Shown here piece after piece: positions 60,160 through 64,000 of a stretch of 64,000 bases of DNA. The translations under genes and the position numbers were made by a program. Under the pieces are notes generated by a model that did not search any database, had not been told where the DNA came from, and saw only the letters and a list, made by a program, of their open reading frames with translations. The DNA lies in the NCBI GenBank assembly GCA_035934555.1, contig DASYXT010000085.1, forward strand, positions 7,893 through 71,892, in the 5' to 3' direction. This DNA comes from DASYXT01 sp035934555 (GTDB taxonomy: Bacteria > Verrucomicrobiota > Verrucomicrobiia > Limisphaerales > UBA8199). The stretch's first letter is position 1, and every line of letters begins with the position of its first letter.

Positions 60160-61241
60160 CAGCTTGGGTGGCCGCCCTTTCTCAGAAGCTTTTGGCGTAA
60201 TTGTTCCGCCGCTGCTGCCGAACGTTCGGGGTGATTTTTCAGGTCCAAATATACCTGGACCGGATGGACACAGGAAATGCCTTCGCGCTCCGCTGCGCCG
60301 TGGAACACTCCTTCATCGTTGGGCACGACAAGCCACACATTCTCGCCTCGCGCCTCCTCGTGGAAACCGATCTGCTGCAGAGCTTTCGGCGATGGCATTT
60401 GCCCCACGTAAACCACGGCAAGCCGGAAGCCCGCAAACTGGTTTAGCAGCCATGCGCCGGCCAGGCCGGTAACCGCATGCTCGACTTTGTCACTCTTTAG
60501 TTGCTCGGCCAACGACCGCACCACCTCGTCGCTGGATCGCGCCGCGATGTGCCCCCGCACGATGTGGTGTTTAGAAAAGTCGTAAGCCTCCCGCCAGCCG
60601 TCCAGCATCGCGTCGTAATCGGCCACCTTTACCGCGCCACCCGCTTCGCGTCCAACAAGCCGCTGCTCTTCCAATTGCCGAACGATTCGACTGGTGAAGC
60701 CTTCGTCCAGCCCGGACCCCTTGGCGAGTTGCCGCTGGGTGAAGGCGCGCTCGGGTTGCATCAGCAACCAACGAGCGATTCTGGCACTTTTGGGCGCGAA
60801 TACAGTCCGCGGCCGGCCGGGGCGCTTAAACTGGTTCGGCTTGCCTTCGATGTTGACCCGCAACCCCGGCCCGACCAAGTGCGCGTTGCCGGACAGATCC
60901 AACCAGCATACGCGCGCCTCCTCACTCAATCGCCGCCCAACCTCTCCCATGTAAGGCACGGCGATCAACGGAATGCTCTTTTTCCCGAGTTGTTCTCCGA
61001 ACTCCCGAACCGATCGGATCGCCATCGCAACCGATGCCGCCTGGCCGCTTGCCTTGCACTCGACCGCAAAGCGAAGCTTCCCCGCCGAAACCAGCATATC
61101 CACACTTGCGGACTTCCCACGCCCGGCGGCGGGCTCTCTTTGGACCTTGATCCGACCCGGCGGCACGGCCAGCAACTCCGCCAGCCGTTTCGGGACTTCT
61201 TCGTCCATCCGTTGGCTTAAAGCTCGATTCACGCTGCCCAA
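60159..61241 (-). CDS. AbiEi-like protein with nuclease-like N-terminal and winged-helix domains
   Basis: About 360 residues (TTG 61241; GTG 61232 or ATG 61208 are alternatives). The N-terminal part contains SVDMLVSAGKLRFAVECKAS, a D...ExK arrangement like PD-(D/E)xK nuclease folds. A winged-helix segment follows (RIARWLLMQPERAFTQRQLA, KGSGLDEGFTSRIVRQLEEQ). The C-terminal half (GLAGAWLLNQFAGFRLAVVYV, ENVWLVVPNDEGVFHG, VHPVQVYLDLKNHPERS) resembles the C-terminal domain of AbiEi-family antitoxins of type IV toxin-antitoxin systems. The partner gene downstream is degraded. Confidence 0.7.
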   Translation of the reverse strand: MGSVNRALSQRMDEEVPKRLAELLAVPPGRIKVQREPAAGRGKSASVDMLVSAGKLRFAVECKASGQAASVAMAIRSVREFGEQLGKKSIPLIAVPYMGEVGRRLSEEARVCWLDLSGNAHLVGPGLRVNIEGKPNQFKRPGRPRTVFAPKSARIARWLLMQPERAFTQRQLAKGSGLDEGFTSRIVRQLEEQRLVGREAGGAVKVADYDAMLDGWREAYDFSKHHIVRGHIAARSSDEVVRSLAEQLKSDKVEHAVTGLAGAWLLNQFAGFRLAVVYVGQMPSPKALQQIGFHEEARGENVWLVVPNDEGVFHGAAEREGISCVHPVQVYLDLKNHPERSAAAAEQLRQKLLRKGGHPS

Positions 61242-61818
61242 ATACCAAAACTTGAACGGCGGGTCAAGTCCGCCAATTTAAGCAAGTGGCTCTTGCTCCT
61301 TTACGAGTAGTTTGCCGCCCTCCGGCTTATGGACGCGGCTTTTCTGCGGGATACCCGAACGTTAAGCGATCGAGCGCTCGGCGGTCCGAGTCCCAGCCTG
61401 TATGAGCAACGAACGGATTTGCTACGATCCCCAGGATCGACTACGGTTAATGACCATGTTAACGTTCACTGCTTCGACTGGTGTGTTCTGCTTTCCGACA
61501 CACGCGTGGAGCAGCGCGGAAAAATCCTTTTCCTCCTCGCCAGAGCGTTATACTGCGCCTGTGAAGAAGCGGCGCATATCGTCGCAGACGTTCTGTGAAG
61601 AAGCAAAACGGGAACCGGTCGTGGTGAGTTTTAATTGTCACTGACGACAACGCCGGCTCTCGGTAATAAAATCAATGAGTCAAGGCGATGGCGAAGAATT
61701 ATTGTCATTAACACGGAGTCCCCGCCCAGGGGGAGGCAACCGCGCATAAAATCCGCCCGGTCGGTTGCCGCTGGTCTGGCCCCGCAGTCGGCAGGGTACG
61801 GTCTGACCCCCGCGGTTT
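61242..61818. other. Region without a recognised gene
   Basis: A 577-bp stretch upstream of the AbiEi-like gene. Open frames of 60-90 residues exist but have Cys/Arg-rich, non-protein-like translations and no ribosome site. Promoters for the AbiEi-like gene must lie near 61250. Nothing else was seen. Confidence 0.4.
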
Positions 61819-62271
61819 GTGAATGGAAAACTGGAAAACGAACCAAACAAACTATGGTTTGACCCTTGGTTCATGCCTCTCCTGTGCGCGGTCCGCGGCG
61901 TCGGCCGCACTCTGGATTTCGCCATCCAGGCCGCTCGCGATGCCAAACGTCCGCTTTACGTCATGTTCATTCGCGTGCTTCCCGTCATTATGCAAGCCGA
62001 TTAAAAACTCCAATGGCGAGAAGACGAAGACGCGCGGCGCATTTTCTCCTACGCTTTCCACCACGCCAATGGCCATCCGGTTTTTCCCTGTTACACCGTC
62101 AGTGATGCCCCCGCCGAAACGATTGTGGACATCGCGGCGACCATCGGCGCCTCGGAGTTGCTCCTGGGCGCGCCTTCCCGAAGTGGCCTCGCCGCCTTGC
62201 TATCCGGCAATATCGTTCGCAAGGTCTCGCAACTTCTTCCGGAGGACATACACCTGCTGATTTGCGCCTGA
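61819..62271 (+). pseudogene. Universal-stress-protein domain with one in-frame stop
   Basis: One frame reads MPLLCAVRGVGRTLDFAIQA (from 61873) and RPLYVMFIRVLPVIMQAD, then a TAA at 62002-62004. The same frame continues at once: KLQWREDEDARRIFSYAFHH, ANGHPVFPCYTVSDAPAETI, VDIAATIGASELLLGAPSRS, ending HLLICA at 62271. Without the stop it is a complete UspA-type domain of about 130 residues, like those fused to amino-acid permeases in related genomes. No permease part is upstream. A single nonsense mutation, or a fragment left by recombination. Confidence 0.75.
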
Positions 62272-62331
62272 ACCGTTCAGTGCAAGCCAGTCCTATACCC
62301 CTCGCGACCAGGTGCATTTGAACCCCTGAAA

Positions 62332-62528
62332 ATGGAAGGACACCTCGGGCAACACCACTGCGGCGAGTTGCACTTGCGCAGCGCCCAGGCCAAAGCCGAA
62401 CGCATCATTACCGAAGAATTGCCAACCCGCATCACTACCTGGGCCGAAACACCCGCGCCGATCCAGCCCAACCTTGCTTGGGCCTTTGAGGTCGTGAATG
62501 GAAAACGAACCAAACTATGGGTGACCCC
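62332..62528 (+). pseudogene. Possible transposase-derived fragment and copy of a short direct repeat
   Basis: The translation contains GELHLRSAQAKAERIITEEL, similar to the C-terminal helix of REP-associated tyrosine transposases, with no flanking domain. At 62494-62528 the sequence GTGAATGGAAAACGAACCAA repeats, with small indels, the stretch at 61819-61864. The two copies lie about 675 bp apart and flank the stress-protein remnant. Confidence 0.3.
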
Positions 62529-63567
62529 CTTTTTCGTTGGCCCGCTTCACCTTCGCCGCGTAGTTCTTTAAAAGCATGGGATCGTTTGTCGGCGCTACAA
62601 AAGAGTTTGTCCACCGGTAGGTGATGGCGTTTACAGCCCGGCTCTCATGGTTGAAGCGCCAGTCAATCACAAATTGGTTTAGATTGGTGTCGAAAACCCC
62701 ACCGGGTGCCATTGCCGAGCTTACTGTCCTGACCCTCCCGATACCTTGTATACTTCGGCGGAATCTCCCTAGCCCCTCTGGAATGTCATCGCCAAATTCG
62801 AATTCCAGCGGCAAATCCCAACCGCAGACGTTAGTTGACTGAAGAGCTTTATAGTGAAACCTGACCTGCCCATCGGGGACGTTGCTTAAGATAACAGGTT
62901 CACTCTTCCATTGGGCCTCCTTAGCATAGCGGCGTATAGCTTCTGCATAAAGTGTTTGCGAGGTGATTAGCGCGACGGTGTGCGGCAACCCTAACTCGTC
63001 TTTGAAGCTCTCTGTCTTGTCACGATAACCAAAGGCCGCTGGCGTATGGCCGGTGAACGCGGTAGGCAAGGGGATAATCCGCCCTATGCGCTTCAAGTAT
63101 GAACCGGAGCAAAAAGCTAGCCACAGGACATTCTCATTCACATCCCCGTCAGCGAGATACCCATCCGGGTCAGAATACACGTTAACGGTCAAATTGCTTC
63201 TCATCGCTTCTGCAGAGGCGAGAAATGGTCGCAGCGAGGAGGCCTTCAGAGCAGCGGACGGTTCTTCGGTCGCTCGAAGGCTGTTAAAAAGGTTTGTCCC
63301 GTCAAAGAACCATTTGCTCCATCCGTACCGCACAAAGTTACCCTCCAGTTGAAACTGGTTCTTTCCAAAAATGCATTCGAAGAAGATTGTGCGCTCATTT
63401 GTCGTGGTCATCGCCGCAGAAGCTTCGCCCGGATATCTGTCGATCACCACCAGGTGCGCTTCCCCCGAAACTCTCAGGTACTGTTCTGCTTGAGTCGGTG
63501 TCACGCCCAAAGGCAGCGCGAAGAAACACAGGGCCCAAATCAAAGCAAGACCAAATCTCCTGTCCAC
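62515..63567 (-). CDS. Secreted protein of unknown function beside the CRISPR array
   Basis: From GTG 63567 a signal peptide is obvious (DRRFGLALIWALCFFALPLGVTPTQA), giving 350 residues, with GGGG about 8 nt upstream. Longer starts (63645, 63750) add sequence, and the longest frame runs into the CRISPR repeats, so they are rejected. The mature part has EQYLRVSGEAHLVVIDRYPG, NVYSDPDGYLADGDVNENVL and DLPLEFEFGDDIPEGLGRFR, mixed alpha/beta, with no known domain or catalytic motif recognised. Lower G+C and weaker codon bias than the left part of the window suggest acquired DNA. Confidence 0.65.
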   Translation of the reverse strand: MDRRFGLALIWALCFFALPLGVTPTQAEQYLRVSGEAHLVVIDRYPGEASAAMTTTNERTIFFECIFGKNQFQLEGNFVRYGWSKWFFDGTNLFNSLRATEEPSAALKASSLRPFLASAEAMRSNLTVNVYSDPDGYLADGDVNENVLWLAFCSGSYLKRIGRIIPLPTAFTGHTPAAFGYRDKTESFKDELGLPHTVALITSQTLYAEAIRRYAKEAQWKSEPVILSNVPDGQVRFHYKALQSTNVCGWDLPLEFEFGDDIPEGLGRFRRSIQGIGRVRTVSSAMAPGGVFDTNLNQFVIDWRFNHESRAVNAITYRWTNSFVAPTNDPMLLKNYAAKVKRANEKGGHP

Positions 63568-63803
63568 AGATTTCCCCAAAAATGTCAAAAGCCCCCCGAA
63601 TTGGAAGTGGCTGCAAACAGTCCCCCGAGCAATACTTGTGATCATTGATGTTGATAGGAAGTTGCTCTTTTCGCATCCGAGGTACTGAGCGCTGCGCGGG
63701 TGAGGCCAACAAGAGAGCAGAATTATGGTAAAGATCTTGCCCATTTTCATTAAGAGCGACGATACACTACCTACGTATACGCGGAATCGAAATCGTTTAC
63801 CGC

Positions 63804-64000
63804 GCTTCAACGGGGCCGCGCTCACGTGAGCGCGGAAATGTGGCCGCGTGGCAGGACATGCTGCGCGACATTGAGGCTTCAACGGGGCCGCGCTCACGTG
63901 AGCGCGGAAATACGTTCCAGGCGTTATTGAGCCAGATGCCGTGGTTCGCTTCAACGGGGCCGCGCTCACGTGAGCGCGGAAATGTTCCTGACGACCGGGT
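63804..64000 (+). CRISPR. CRISPR array (continues past the right edge)
   Basis: Three identical 36-nt repeats at 63804-63839, 63876-63911 and 63948-63983 are separated by two 36-nt unique spacers, with a third spacer starting at 63984 and cut by the window end. The repeat begins GCTTCAACGGGGC and contains the perfect palindrome CCGCGCTCACGTGAGCGCGG, then GAAAT-type end. The region to the left (about 63650-63803) is the probable leader if the array reads on the plus strand. Repeat style recalls type I-G (former I-U) arrays, but no cas gene is in view. Confidence 0.95.

Noticed and set aside
63768..63803. A possible degenerate CRISPR repeat end (ACGTATACGCGGAAT) before the first full repeat
   Set aside because: It would leave a spacer of only 16 nt, and the left half of the repeat is absent, so it is more likely chance similarity in the leader.
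63567..63969. Extension of the secreted protein gene into the CRISPR array
   Set aside because: The added residues (FRAHVSAAPLKR repeated) are just translated CRISPR repeats.

Overview
The window is about 60% G+C and fits a chromosomal segment of a Verrucomicrobiota bacterium, most likely of the Limisphaerales/Pedosphaera type (inference). The grounds are the mix of secreted beta-helix and beta-propeller proteins, a ThuA-domain protein, PEGA lipoproteins, a TonB/ExbBD system, TIGR03067-type domains fused to an M56 peptidase, an ECF sigma factor next to a giant TPR kinase, and several families of palindromic intergenic repeats, including GATTAC-rich ones. No rRNA or tRNA gene was recognised.

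Layout. 1-10.7 kb is mostly housekeeping: the 3' end of dnaA, an ABC ATPase, a PEGA lipoprotein, argC and the rplM-rpsI pair with its terminator on the minus strand, a secreted beta-helix protein, an unknown RNA-associated-looking protein next to a DEAD-box helicase, and asd. 10.9-19.1 kb is a minus-strand block: sensor kinase and response regulator, then a large ankyrin-repeat protein, then TonB-ExbB-ExbD. Two near-identical PHO-box-like sites flank the kinase/regulator pair. 19.2-27.5 kb holds trpF, a lipoprotein, a 7Fe ferredoxin, mutM, a PocR/AraC regulator, queE, an acetyltransferase-like gene and a coupled gcvT-gcvH-glutaredoxin-lipA operon. 27.6-38 kb is envelope biology: an RND efflux pair, two histidine kinases, a YfiR-like protein and a TonB-dependent receptor.

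38-43.3 kb is accessory and partly decayed: a DUF4300-like lipoprotein, a frameshifted pseudogene, a secreted beta-propeller and a GldG-like protein. 43.6-47.8 kb is the most distinctive metabolic locus: a 7-heme secreted cytochrome, an 8-heme lipoprotein cytochrome and a 730-residue outer-membrane barrel, together resembling a porin-cytochrome conduit for moving electrons across the outer membrane. 47.9-52.4 kb has a ThuA protein and an HlyD-ABC-permease exporter. 52.5-54.7 kb is a BlaI/M56 regulatory pair with a clear inverted-repeat operator. 55.1-58.8 kb is an ECF sigma factor paired with a membrane Ser/Thr kinase carrying kinesin-light-chain-type TPRs.

The right end (58.8-64 kb) is a decaying defence-like region. 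Two pieces of one CRISPR array type (36-nt repeat with a 20-bp palindrome) lie about 4.8 kb apart. Between them are an AbiEi-like gene followed by the remnant of its partner, a universal-stress-protein pseudogene with one in-frame stop, a nested inverted-repeat element and a secreted protein of unknown function. No cas gene is visible; the array runs off the right edge.
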